Program-made: the position numbers and the translations under genes
In this document: positions 1-9,614 of the stretch, in pieces
How positions within the stretch are numbered: position 1 is the first letter of the stretch
Layout: every line of letters begins with the position of its first letter
Notes under the pieces: model-generated
Told to the model about the DNA's origin: nothing
Database searches by the model: none
What the model saw: only the letters and a program-made list of their open reading frames with translations
NCBI GenBank assembly: GCA_963789255.1
Contig: CAWBJW010000002.1
Span: forward strand, 1,550,001 to 1,614,000
Direction of reading: 5' to 3'
DNA: 64,000 bases
DNA from: DATARH01 sp963789255
GTDB taxonomy: Bacteria; Pseudomonadota; Alphaproteobacteria; ATCC43930; CGMCC-115725

Positions 1-667
1 TTGCGGCCCAGACGAAGAAGCTCTCCCGGTCGAGCCGCCGGCCGCCGGCCGGAGGCGGACCGGCGCTCTCCAGCCCAAGCCACAGCAGCAGGGCCGGCGC
101 CAGATAGAGGGTCCCGCTGCCATCGCACAGCCACCACCCGAACCACAGCGAATAGATCTTCCCCAACGCGACGGGGTGGCCGATCGTCATTGCGACGGCG
201 CCGCCCGTCGCGCTGATCGCCGGGTTCAGCAGCGTCGTGCACAACAGAAAGCGAATCACCCCGGAAAACGAGGTGAACATGCCCTTCTTGGGCCGCAGCC
301 GGCGCAGCGCAATCGCCCCCGCCACCGGCCCCAGGGCATTGGTCAGCGAAATGATTGTTGTGATGTAGAGCGGCGGCGCGAACAGCACCGCATTGGTCAG
401 GAAGGAACCGGCAAAGATCCCGGGGAACAGGCGGAACTCGCCGGCGATGGCGGCGACGACGGCGACCGCCGCCGGCAGCCAGATCGGCGCGGGAAACAGG
501 CCGTAGGCAGAAAAAAACCAGCTGACCACCGCGCCCAGCGCAAAGTAGAGCAGCGCGGTGGCAAGATTGGCCAGCGTCCAGAACAGCCAGCCGCCGGCGT
601 CGAGGCGAGCCCGGAGGGACAGCCCCACGCCGGGCGAGTGCGCCGCAATTTCCGATCTCCCCGACAC
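1..667 (-). CDS. MASE1-domain membrane sensor, N-terminal part, cut by the left edge
   Basis: This integral membrane sensory region starts at GTG 667, with a GAGG ribosome site 7 bases upstream, and runs off the left edge. The 222 visible residues are several hydrophobic helices. They include a short IWLPAAV stretch near residue 62, an FPGIFAGSFLTN loop, RFLL and a WWLCDGSGTLYLAP segment, which together match the MASE1 sensory domain. In known proteins MASE1 precedes a histidine kinase, GGDEF or EAL output domain, but the output part lies outside the window. It is divergent from the P450 gene. An in-frame GTG at 679 is an alternative start. The family call is fairly secure; the output and ligand are unknown. 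Confidence 0.7.
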   Translation of the reverse strand, partial: MSGRSEIAAHSPGVGLSLRARLDAGGWLFWTLANLATALLYFALGAVVSWFFSAYGLFPAPIWLPAAVAVVAAIAGEFRLFPGIFAGSFLTNAVLFAPPLYITTIISLTNALGPVAGAIALRRLRPKKGMFTSFSGVIRFLLCTTLLNPAISATGGAVAMTIGHPVALGKIYSLWFGWWLCDGSGTLYLAPALLLWLGLESAGPPPAGGRRLDRESFFVWAA

Positions 668-836
668 GGGCGTCCTCACTGCTGGTTGTGACAGCTTGGC
701 AGACCTTTATTAAAAATACACTAAATGCGCTCCAACCGCCACACGTTCCACAGCGGCAGAAATTCGCGGCATCACCGGCCGAGGTCCGCAAAGCGGGAAT
801 ACCGCGCAAAACGGCGAGCGGGTAGAGTGGTCGGCG

Positions 837-2192
837 ATGACAGACGCCCCCGCCTCCGCCTCCTGCCGGGTGCCCTATCGGGCGGCCGAGCGCCAGTCGT
901 GGCGGGCGATTGCCGCCGGCTTGCGCGACAACGCGCTGGCCGGCTTTCCGCCGCGCGCCTTCGAGGAGATCGCGGTCGCCCGCGGCTTTGTCGGGCACCG
1001 CCAGATCATCCTCAACGATCCGGCCGCGATTCGCCACGTTCTGATCGAGAACGCCGACAACTACCGGCGAACCGCATCGATTTTCCGCCTGCTCGGCCCG
1101 GTCGTCGGCAACGGCCTGTTCCTTGCCGAGGGCGAGGACTGGCGACAGCAGCGCCGCACGGTCGCGCCCGCCTTTGCGCCGCGCGCGATGGCTGCGCTCG
1201 CGGGCCAGGTCGCCCGCGCCTGCGACCGGCTCGAGGGCGAACTGGCGGCGCTCGACGGGGCCGAAACCGACCTGTTCGCACGCTTGCGGCTGCTGGCGCT
1301 GGAGATCGCCGCCGCGGCGCTGTTCTCGCTCGACCTCGCGCAGGAGGGACCGGTGCTGCGCGCCATGATGCAGGGCTACGCCGATGGGATCGGCCGCCCG
1401 ACCCTGTTGGATTTCCTGTTGCCGCGCGGCTGGCCGGCGCCGCGCTCCTGGGCGCGCTGGCGGTTTCGCCGGCGCTGGATGGCGCGGATTGCCGAGAGCC
1501 TCGCGGTGCGCCGGGCGGAGCCCCTTTCAGATCCGCCGCGCGACTTATTCGACATGATGTCCGCTGGCGCTACAAGCGAAGATCGCCTCGTCGAGCAGGC
1601 CGCGACGATGCTGGCCGCCGGGCACGAGACAACGGCGGTGGCGCTGTTCTGGACGCTCTATCTCGCCGCGTCGCTCCCGCAGGTCCAGCAGCGCCTGTTC
1701 GCCGAGGTGACGCCGCTCGATCTCGGCCCGACGGGCGCCGCGGCATCATTGCCGCGTCTCGTCTATACCCGCGCGGTGGTTGACGAGGCGCTGCGCCTCT
1801 ACCCGCCCGCCTTCTCGATCGTGCGCCAGGCGAGGTCCGCCGATCAGGCCGGCAGCGTCACAATTCCGGCGCGTGCAGTCGTGCTGATCGTGCCCTGGGT
1901 GTTGCACCGCCACCGCTTGCTGTGGCGCGACCCCGACGGCTTCGACCCGAGCCGCTTTCTTCCCGAGGCCGACCCGCCGGCGCGGTTTTCCTATCTGCCG
2001 TTCGGCGCGGGCCCGCGCGCCTGCGTCGGCGCGCAATTCGCGCTGACCGAGACGGTCCTGGTAGTGGCGCGGCTGGTGCAGGCCTTCCGGATCGCGCTTG
2101 CCGACGACCGCCCGGTATTGCCGCTCGCGAGGATCACCTTGCAGCCGGACCATTCGCCGCCGTTCCGGCTCCAGCGGCGCAGCGGCAGCTGA
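837..2192 (+). CDS. cytochrome P450
   Basis: A heme-thiolate monooxygenase of 451 residues, normal length for a soluble bacterial P450. The I-helix oxygen-activation motif AGHETT lies near residue 260, the K-helix ExxR (EALR) near 317, and the heme-binding loop FGAGPRACVG at 389-398 with Cys396 as the axial ligand. There is no signal peptide or membrane anchor. No ferredoxin or reductase gene is adjacent, so the electron donor must be encoded elsewhere. The gene stands alone, divergent from the MASE1 gene across about 170 bases that include a short AT-rich stretch near 707-723. The substrate cannot be told from sequence. Confidence 0.95.
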   Translation: MTDAPASASCRVPYRAAERQSWRAIAAGLRDNALAGFPPRAFEEIAVARGFVGHRQIILNDPAAIRHVLIENADNYRRTASIFRLLGPVVGNGLFLAEGEDWRQQRRTVAPAFAPRAMAALAGQVARACDRLEGELAALDGAETDLFARLRLLALEIAAAALFSLDLAQEGPVLRAMMQGYADGIGRPTLLDFLLPRGWPAPRSWARWRFRRRWMARIAESLAVRRAEPLSDPPRDLFDMMSAGATSEDRLVEQAATMLAAGHETTAVALFWTLYLAASLPQVQQRLFAEVTPLDLGPTGAAASLPRLVYTRAVVDEALRLYPPAFSIVRQARSADQAGSVTIPARAVVLIVPWVLHRHRLLWRDPDGFDPSRFLPEADPPARFSYLPFGAGPRACVGAQFALTETVLVVARLVQAFRIALADDRPVLPLARITLQPDHSPPFRLQRRSGS

Positions 2193-2225
2193 CCCGCTGT
2201 CGCCCCTGACCGGGCCGGACCGGTC

Positions 2226-3193
2226 TCACACCTGCTGGATGGCGGAGAGCAGCCAGTTGCCGCCGCGGCGGCGGACAAAGGTCCACATTTCTTCCTGCCT
2301 CGGTCGGCATGCGCGGGTCGCCGGCGATGACCTGGTCGGGCACGCCGGGGCGAATGGCCGAGCCGCAGGACCTGATCGATCGCGCTCCATCTGCAGATAG
2401 GCGGTGGCATATTGCAGGTCGCCTTCCTTCCAGGCTTTCGGTCATCGTCGCCCTTTATCAGGCGGACATTGGAGACGAGGTTCTGCACGCCCTGGCTGGC
2501 GTTGCGGGTCAGCGCCTCCGAGAAATAGCTCAGCATCTCGGGCGTCATCAGCTGGCGCAGGCGGTCGAGATCGCCGCGGCCCCACGCCTCCTGGACCGCG
2601 GCATGGATCGCCTGGAACGCGCTGAGATCGCTATCGTCGACGGTAGTATCGTGGCCGCGGTAGCGCGTCATCGGCGTGGCTGCGGCGCCGATCGAGCGCG
2701 GCATCGCACCGCCGGTCCCGGCGAAGGAGACGCCGACGTCCGGAGAAACAGCCGGTACGAGGAACAGGAACAGCGCCCCGATGATCAGCAGCGTCAGCAA
2801 CCCGCCGAAGAGGTGGCCGATGCCGCCCATGCCGTGGAACAGCATCGAGCCGAGAAATCCGCCGAAAAGCCCGGTCAGGAACGGGTGGCGCTGGAACAGG
2901 CTGCCGCCGCCGTAAGCCCCGGCAAGCGGGCTCGCCGCCGGCGGCGTCGGTGTCATGCTGCGGCTGAGCGGCGAGGCGCCGTTGTGCTCGAAGCTGCGCA
3001 GCCCGCGGCTGCCCATGCTGGAAAACCCGGCCGACGCCGAAATGCGAGCCGGCCGGCGCGCGCCTCGGCGAGGCTCGGGGCGAGCCCCAGCGCGAGGCAG
3101 AAGAACAGCGCCAGCAGCAGGCGCCATCTGAGCGGCGAACTGCGGGACGGCGGCAGGCGCGGCAGGTGCTTGGGAGGCGATCGTACTTGACAT
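2226..3193 (-). pseudogene. Tim44-like domain protein, broken by several frameshifts
   Basis: Pieces of a Tim44/TimA-like protein are spread over all three minus frames. In order they are a hydrophobic leader (LLLALFFCLALG, near 3110), a low-complexity linker, a Gly/Phe-rich segment and transmembrane helix near 2760-2880, a Tim44-like domain (MTPEMLSYFSEAL, near 2540), an ATAYLQMERDRS stretch, and the C-terminus EMWTFVRRRGGNWLLSAIQQV ending in TGA at 2226-2228. At least five one-base shifts are needed, near 3050, 2440, 2425, 2340 and 2290. The homology is continuous across them, so this is either a recent pseudogene or a poorly assembled stretch. The true start is uncertain; ATG 3193 is only one candidate. 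Confidence 0.65.
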
Positions 3194-3418
3194 GGCCAGG
3201 TCCGTCGCGAAGCCGAAGGAGCGTTGGTGCCGAAATATGGGGAGGCGGCGCGGTCGGCAAAAGGACAATCCGCCGGCGAGGCGGCGCCTCGGCTGAGCGG
3301 GCTTGCTTGACCGGCGGCCCGAGCGCTCCCAAATCAATGGGCGAAACTTGCGTTCCTGCTGCCGGGTGCCGCCCCCTGGGCCCGCCAGCGGATCTCGCTC
3401 GGGACCGAGGAGACCGAA

Positions 3419-3901
3419 ATGATGTCGCGCCTGTCGCTGTTCAATTCGCCGTTGCTGTTGGGGTTCGAGCATTTCGAACGGGCGCTCGACCGGGTCAACA
3501 AGGTTTCCGGCGACGGGTATCCGCCCTACAACGTCGAGCAGTTCGGCGACAACGAGCTGCGCATCACCTTGGCGGTCGCCGGTTTCACGATGGCCGACCT
3601 CGGCATCACGATCGAGGACAGCCAGCTGGTGATCCGTGGCAAGCAAGCCGACGATGGCGAGCGCATCTATCTTCACCGCGGGATCGCGGCTCGTCAGTTC
3701 CAGCGCTCCTTCGTGCTCGCCGAGGGCATCGAGGTGCGCGGCGCGTGGCTCGAGAACGGGCTGCTCCATGTCGATCTGGCGCGGCCGGCGGTCGAGGCGC
3801 GGGTGCGCACGGTGCCGATCCGCGGACCCGAAAGCGGCGATGCCGACAAGAACGGGCCGCGCCTGGTGCACGCGCGGTCATCGGGGAATTCGAGCGCCTA
3901 G
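3419..3901 (+). CDS. small heat shock protein, Hsp20/IbpA type
   Basis: An ATP-independent chaperone that holds unfolding proteins. Its 160 residues comprise a short N-terminal arm, an alpha-crystallin domain from about residue 38 (YNVEQFGDNELRITLAVAGF) to about 130, and a C-terminal tail. The IbpA-like features are the conserved AGF turn and the ENGLLHVDL strand. ATG 3419 follows a GAGGAG ribosome site. The next gene is a DUF1150 protein, a pairing common in Alphaproteobacteria. The 225 bases upstream hold no gene; I could not define a convincing sigma-32 promoter or thermosensor hairpin there. Confidence 0.93.
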   Translation: MMSRLSLFNSPLLLGFEHFERALDRVNKVSGDGYPPYNVEQFGDNELRITLAVAGFTMADLGITIEDSQLVIRGKQADDGERIYLHRGIAARQFQRSFVLAEGIEVRGAWLENGLLHVDLARPAVEARVRTVPIRGPESGDADKNGPRLVHARSSGNSSA

Positions 3902-4000
3902 CAAATTTTTCTGATGGAGCAACGGTGATCGTTGGCCGGCAGCCCCGGCCTCACGGGTCAAGCCCGTGGGCTGAAGGCCGACGATGCGATGGAGGTCGAG

Positions 4001-4216
4001 ATGCAGTTCAGCACAGGTTTGAGGCAGTTATCGGCACACGAGTTGGGACTGCTCGGGATGGCGGACGTCGCGTATGTCAAGCCGATCCTGGTCGAAGGCG
4101 TCGCGGCGTTTGCGGTACACGCCGCCGACGGCAGCCGGATCGCCGTCATCCCCGATCGCGACCTCGCCTTTGCCGTGGTGCGCCAAAACGACATGGAGCC
4201 GGTCAGCGTGCACTAG
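4001..4216 (+). CDS. DUF1150 family protein
   Basis: A 71-residue cytoplasmic protein of the DUF1150 family, of unknown function, found next to hsp20 in many Alphaproteobacteria. I chose ATG 4001 because GGAGGT sits at 3991-3996, and because the longer in-frame opening back to 3932 runs through a short repeat. The conserved core reads LGMADVAYVKPI, followed by a segment ending RQNDMEPVSVH. Co-expression with hsp20 suggests a link to stress or protein quality control, but that is context only. Confidence 0.8.
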   Translation: MQFSTGLRQLSAHELGLLGMADVAYVKPILVEGVAAFAVHAADGSRIAVIPDRDLAFAVVRQNDMEPVSVH

Positions 4217-4248
4217 CCCACGGCGATCGGCGCGGAATCGGGCGTGGG

Positions 4249-4953
4249 ATGTTTGCCCGCGAGTCGCTGTGGGTCGCCGGCAAGCTGGCCGCGTATCCGG
4301 CAACGCAGATCTCGCCGCTGCTCAATGTCGGCAGCAGCACAAGCGACTTCCGCGAGACGGTGCAGCCGTGGACCACCCGCGACATTTTCGGGCCGCTCGC
4401 GGAACGCGGCGTCGCGGTCGTCCATCTCAACTCGCGTGCCGGCGCAGGGATCGACATCTGCGCCGATCTGTTGGACGCGGCGGATTTCGCCCGGTTGAGG
4501 TCAACGCGGTACCGTGCGCTATTGTGCTGCAACATTCTGGAGCATGTCCGCGATCCCGGCGAATTTGCCCGGCGTTGCATCGACCTCGTAATGCCGGGCG
4601 GGGTCATCGTCGTCACCGTTCCGCGCAGCTATCCCCGCCACGGCGATCCGATCGACACGCTCTACCGCCCCACTCCCGAGGAAGCGGCGGCGCTGTTTCC
4701 CGGCACCTCGGTCGCTGCCGCCGAGATCATCAACGTCGGCGAATCCTATCGCGACGCGGTGCGCCGGCGGCCCTGGATCCTGCTGCGCCACCTCGCCCGG
4801 TTTCCCGTTCCTTTCCTCGATTTCGAGAAATGGACGGCATCGATGCAGAAGCCATACTGGCTATTTCGCAACTACGAGGTCAGCGCGCTGGTGTTGCGCG
4901 CCCGTGAGGAGCGCGGGCAAAGCCTGGCTTCGGCATTGCCCGCCGGCCTTTAG
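4249..4953 (+). CDS. class I SAM-dependent methyltransferase-like protein
   Basis: A 234-residue protein with the layout of a Methyltransf_11-type enzyme. A nucleotide-binding strand and loop near residue 24 reads LLNVGSST in place of the usual acidic Gly-rich motif I. An LLCCNILEHVRDP segment follows near residue 90 (motif IV, typical of this class), then MPGGVIVVTVP near 118 (motif V). The weak motif I makes cofactor binding less certain than the fold. It lies downstream of DUF1150 on the same strand with a 32-base gap. The substrate is unknown; such proteins often act on sugars or small acids. Confidence 0.65.
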   Translation: MFARESLWVAGKLAAYPATQISPLLNVGSSTSDFRETVQPWTTRDIFGPLAERGVAVVHLNSRAGAGIDICADLLDAADFARLRSTRYRALLCCNILEHVRDPGEFARRCIDLVMPGGVIVVTVPRSYPRHGDPIDTLYRPTPEEAAALFPGTSVAAAEIINVGESYRDAVRRRPWILLRHLARFPVPFLDFEKWTASMQKPYWLFRNYEVSALVLRAREERGQSLASALPAGL

Positions 4954-5114
4954 CCGACGCATCTGGCAGATAGCTGGGTTGCGTGCGATTGGACCGAATT
5001 TCGTTGCGCCGGCGCCTCGATGCGGCCGACAATCATTTCCAAGGCCCGGGAATCCGGGGCATGTCGGGTGAAACCGGCGAACCAGAGCAGACCGCGCACT
5101 ACGGAGAGCTTACC

Positions 5115-6602
5115 ATGCCGAACCGGGTCCAATATTCCGACGCCATCGAACCGCTGGTCCAGTTCATCGAGGAAACGCCTCCGAGCGAGATCCTGGATCG
5201 TGCCCTGGAGAAGCTGCGCGCCGGGGTGCCGACGCAGACGATGTTGACCGCCTCGGCCCTCGCGGTGACGCGCTCCACCGAAATGCCGCCGGGTCATCAT
5301 GGCGGCCCGCTGCACCCGTTGGCCGGCCTGTATGCCGTGACCAAGCTGATCGACCGCCTGGAAGGCGAGCAGAAATATGTCCCGGTGCTGCAGCACGTGG
5401 CGCTGACCAACAAGCACATCCATCACCCGGCGATGGGGCCGTACGCGTTGCCGGAATTCAAGCCGTTGGATGCCGGCGGGGTCGAAGGCACCAAGAAGGC
5501 CTTTCTGATGGCTGTTAACCGCGGCGAATGGAACCAGGCGGACCATCTGTTCCAGTGGCTCTGGAAGAACGCGCCGGAAATCGAGGGCTTTGATCTGTTG
5601 CTGACCGCCGCGATCCCGAAAAACTTCCACGATGACCATTATTTCATGTTCCCCAGCACGCTGTTGCGCGCCTTCCAGACCGGTGTTCTTGACAAGGAGT
5701 ATCTGTCGCAGATCATGCGGCCGGCAGTGCGCTATGTGACCCGCAATCCGGTCGCCCCGCCAAACCCGATGCCCTCGCCGCTGCCGGCGATTGACGCGCT
5801 GATCGAGGAATATCAGCTGTTGAACCGCATTTATCGCCAGCGGACGAGCGAGGAGGAGACGACGGCGATCGGCGAACTCGGCGAAGCCATCGGGCGGGTG
5901 GACGTCTTTGCCGATATTCCGGTGCTGATGGCCAAGGCGCTGGTCAGCGGGCTGTCGCTGGACGGCGCCGGCGAAGCCCTGTCGATCGGCGCGGCCGCCC
6001 TCTTCATGCGCTCGCTGGGCGGCAATCCGATGGATGTCCACCTGCATACCAGCGTCAATATCCGGCGCTACCTGATCCAGCTTGACGGCGTGAGCCTGCG
6101 CAACAAGCTGTTGCTGCTGTTGACGTGGCATGTCGGCCCGGAGATCCGCTCGACGGCGAACCGGATGCAGCCGGCGCCGCAACCGGATATGGCGGCCGTC
6201 GCCGCCCTGCCGGCCCGGACGCAGGACGAACTGCTCGATGCCATCGCACACAGCATCTACAACCAGCCGCCGACCGACTGGTCCACGGTCACCAATCTGG
6301 GGATGATGCGGGCGGTGCCGGAAGTCAGGGAGACGGTCAACCTGGCGACGCAATACATGAAGTCCGGCTACGACCCGCAGGCGTTGATCGCGCGTCTCGG
6401 CGAGATCGTGTGCCACGACAATTTCACCGAAATGCACGCCTACAAGCACCACCAGTCGGTCGTCGAAGAATATTATGCGACCCGCGAGCCGTGGCGCTGG
6501 ATGCACCTGGTATGCGGCGCCCAGGCCGCGGCGATCTCGTTCGGCAAGAACATGGCGGTTTACGAAGAGGCTCTCGACCTCTTCCACATGGCCGCCGAGT
6601 AG
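5115..6602 (+). CDS. uncharacterised histidine-rich helical protein, 495 residues
   Basis: I do not recognise this with confidence. It is a soluble, largely helical protein without signal peptide or membrane segment. Its paired histidines stand out: GHHGGPLHP near residue 60, NKHIHHPAMG near 95, HDDHYF near 172, VHLHTS near 312 and HDNFTEMHAYKHH near 437. From memory the middle part (NRGEWNQADHLFQWL to the DDHY segment) resembles helical regions that precede a Rieske domain in some actinobacterial proteins, and more distantly questin-oxidase-like proteins. No Rieske domain is present here. ATG 5115 follows GGAG at 5103-5106, and a strong terminator follows the stop, so it is probably a single-gene unit. 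The histidines suggest metal binding, which is an inference. Confidence 0.75.
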   Translation: MPNRVQYSDAIEPLVQFIEETPPSEILDRALEKLRAGVPTQTMLTASALAVTRSTEMPPGHHGGPLHPLAGLYAVTKLIDRLEGEQKYVPVLQHVALTNKHIHHPAMGPYALPEFKPLDAGGVEGTKKAFLMAVNRGEWNQADHLFQWLWKNAPEIEGFDLLLTAAIPKNFHDDHYFMFPSTLLRAFQTGVLDKEYLSQIMRPAVRYVTRNPVAPPNPMPSPLPAIDALIEEYQLLNRIYRQRTSEEETTAIGELGEAIGRVDVFADIPVLMAKALVSGLSLDGAGEALSIGAAALFMRSLGGNPMDVHLHTSVNIRRYLIQLDGVSLRNKLLLLLTWHVGPEIRSTANRMQPAPQPDMAAVAALPARTQDELLDAIAHSIYNQPPTDWSTVTNLGMMRAVPEVRETVNLATQYMKSGYDPQALIARLGEIVCHDNFTEMHAYKHHQSVVEEYYATREPWRWMHLVCGAQAAAISFGKNMAVYEEALDLFHMAAE

Positions 6603-6634
6603 CCCGAGCCGCAAAGCGGCCCGAGCCCTGCAAC

Positions 6635-6666
6635 ACGGGAGGCCTCGCGCCTCCCGTTTTCTTTCT
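6635..6666 (+). terminator. rho-independent terminator after the histidine-rich gene
   Basis: A perfect 9-base stem (ACGGGAGGC at 6635-6643 with GCCTCCCGT at 6649-6657), a 5-base loop, and a T-rich tail TTTCTTTCT. It lies 33 bases after the stop of the 495-residue gene and faces the end of ptsN. Confidence 0.9.
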
Positions 6667-6698
6667 GTAGAAGCGAGCGGTCGGCCTCGGCCCTGCGG

Positions 6699-7164
6699 CT
6701 ACGCCGCGTGGCTCTCGCTGCGGTCGGTCAACAGCGCGTAGAGCGCGTCGGCATTGTCGGTCCCGCGCAATTTCTGGCAGATCGCGGAGTCGCGCAGCAG
6801 CCGCGACACGCGGGCGAGCGCCCGCAGATGCTCGGCGCCGGCCCCAGTCGGGGCGAGCAGCACAAATACCAGATCGACCGGCTGATCGTCGATCGCCTCG
6901 AACGGGATCGGCCGCTCCAGCCGCGCGAACAGGCCATAGAGACGCGGCAACTCGGCAAGCTTGCCGTGCGGGATGGCGATGCCCTTGCCGATCCCGGTGC
7001 TGCCGAGCCCCTCGCGCTCGGCGAGCACATCGTAAATCTGGCGCTCGGCAACACCGGTCATCGCCGCCGCGCGCCGGGCGATTTCCTGGAGCGCCTGCTT
7101 CTTGTTGCTCGCGCGCAGACTGGGCGATGACGCCGCGCGGGGTCAGCAGATCGGCGATTTCCAT
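6699..7164 (-). CDS. ptsN: nitrogen-regulatory PTS protein EIIA-Ntr (one frameshift)
   Basis: Regulatory EIIA protein that takes phosphate on a histidine and links carbon/nitrogen status and potassium transport to sigma-54 physiology. The N-terminus (MEIADLLTPRGVIAQ, ATG 7164) and the rest (NKKQALQEIARRAAAM onward) are in different frames. They join at a one-base break near 7107-7118, in a GC-alternating stretch. The active-site histidine lies in IAIPHGKL, and the length after correction (about 154 residues) is normal. It is last in the kdsD-lptCAB-rpoN-ptsN operon. The hpf gene often found between rpoN and ptsN is absent. Confidence 0.88.
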
Positions 7165-7246
7165 CGATACCACTCAACCCTGGCGGGGCAGCCATGCTGA
7201 AGCCAAATAGGCATCGGGTAGAAGGCGATCAAGCGCAGGCGCCCGC

Positions 7247-8776
7247 TCACAGCGCCAACATTTTTTCGCGGCGGCGCTGCACCGACGACGGGAATCCGCA
7301 TCGCCTCGCGGTACTTCGCCACGGTGCGGCGAGCGATATCGACGCCCTCCTCCTGGAGCAGGTCGACGATCCGCTCGTCGGAGAGGGTTTCATGCGACGG
7401 TTCGCCCTCGATCAGGCCGCGGATGCGGAAGCGGACCGCCTCGGCCGAATGCGCGTCGCCGCCGCGCGAGGCGGCGATCGACGAGGTGAAGAAATACTTC
7501 AGCTCGAACAGGCCGCGCGGCGTCGCCATGTATTTGTTCGTCGTGACCCGGCTTACCGTGCTCTCGTGCATCCCGATCGCATCGGCGATGTCGCGCAGAA
7601 TGAGCGGCCGTAGCGCTGGTACGCCGTGGCGGAAGAACCCATCCTGCTGGCGCACGATCTCGCTGGCGACCTTGAGGATGGTGGTGGCGCGCTGATGCAG
7701 CGACTTGACCAGCCAGTTCGCCGCCTGCAGCCGGTCCGTCAGATATTCGCGCTCGGCCTTGTTGCGCGCGGCACCGCTGATCCGGGCGTAATAGCGATTG
7801 TTGACGAGGACGCGCGGCAGGGTCTCGGCGTTCAGCTCGATGATCCAGCCCTCCTGCGGCTGTGCCCGCATGATGATGTCCGGGACCACCGCCTGTGCCA
7901 GCGGCGGGTCGAAGGCGTGTCCGGGCCGGGGGTCGAGCGACTTGATCTCGGCCACCATATCGGCGAAGTCCTCGGCGTCGACCCCGCAGATCCGCATCAG
8001 CACCGGCGCGTTGCGCGCCGCGAGCAACGGCAGGTTGTCGAGCAGAAGCTGCATCGCCGGATCGAGCCGGTTGCGGTCGCGCAGCTGCAAGGCGAGGCAC
8101 TCCGGCAGATCGCGGGCGAACACGCCGGGCGGGTCGAATTCCTGCAAGCGGGCGAGCACGCGCTCGACCCGCGCGGCCGGGCAGCCGAGCCGCTCGGCGG
8201 CACCATCGAGCCCGCTGCGCAGATAGCCCGCCTCGTCGAGCTGGTCGAGGAGGTGAACCGCGATGACCCGATCGGCCAGATCGGGGAGATCGGCGCCGAT
8301 CTGCTCGATCAGATGTTCGCGCAGCGTCCGCGGACGCGCCGCGGCCTGGTCGATGCCGCGCATGTCCTCGTCGTGGCGGCTGCCGTTGCGGCTTTGCCAG
8401 GGCTCGGCGTCGCCGCCGCGATCGACCGAACCGTCGCCCTCCTCGCCCGCGGCGACGCTCCAGTGGTCGGCGGCGTCGCCAGCCAAATCCGCCGCGAGCG
8501 CCCCGGCAGCTCCTCCGGGAGCGCCCCGGAGAGCTCCACCAGGGTGCGGTTGACCTCGACCGCGGCGGGGTCGATTTCGCCCGCCGCCGGTGTGTCGTCT
8601 GCCTCGCGCTCGCCGTGTTCGAGCAGTGGGTTCTGCTCGATCTCGGCCTCGACAAAATCCGCGAGCTCGATATTCGACAGCTGCAGCATCTTGATCGCCT
8701 GCTGCAGCTGCGGCGTCATCACCAGCGCCTGGCTCTGACGCAGTTCGAGCCGTTGCGAAAAACCGAATCTGCTCAC
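7247..8776 (-). CDS. rpoN: RNA polymerase sigma-54 factor (two frameshifts)
   Basis: Sigma-54 directs transcription of activator-dependent genes for nitrogen and other functions. The N-terminal activator-interacting region (FGFSQRLELRQSQALVMTPQLQQ) starts at ATG 8776. The core-binding and DNA-binding parts follow, with the RpoN box ARRTVAKYRE close to the end. Two one-base breaks are visible. One lies in a C run near 8501-8507, where ELPG must join ALAADLAG. The other is in GGG near 7299-7302, after MRIP; dropping one base gives the normal ending SSVQRRREKMLAL and a stop at 7247. The restored length is about 509 residues, normal for the family. Both breaks sit at homopolymers, so sequencing error is more likely than gene loss. 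Confidence 0.93.
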
Positions 8777-8798
8777 GAAAAGCTCCGTTCGGAGCAGC

Positions 8799-9613
<815 letters not shown>

Positions 9614-9614
<1 letters not shown>

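Noticed and set aside
176..691. Plus-strand frame of 171 residues
   Set aside because: It is a shadow of the minus-strand MASE1 gene, whose helices and motifs are clear; the plus frame is low-complexity Arg/Gly/Gln.
3300..3340. Heat-shock (sigma-32) promoter before hsp20
   Set aside because: CTTGA-like boxes are present but no -10 match at a proper distance; not convincing enough to list.
1991..3871. A single 626-residue minus-strand protein
   Set aside because: It spans the antisense of P450 and of hsp20 as well as part of the broken Tim44 gene; only its central part has homology.
4950..6614. 554-residue minus-strand frame
   Set aside because: It mirrors the plus-strand 495-residue gene, which has a ribosome site and a terminator in the right places.
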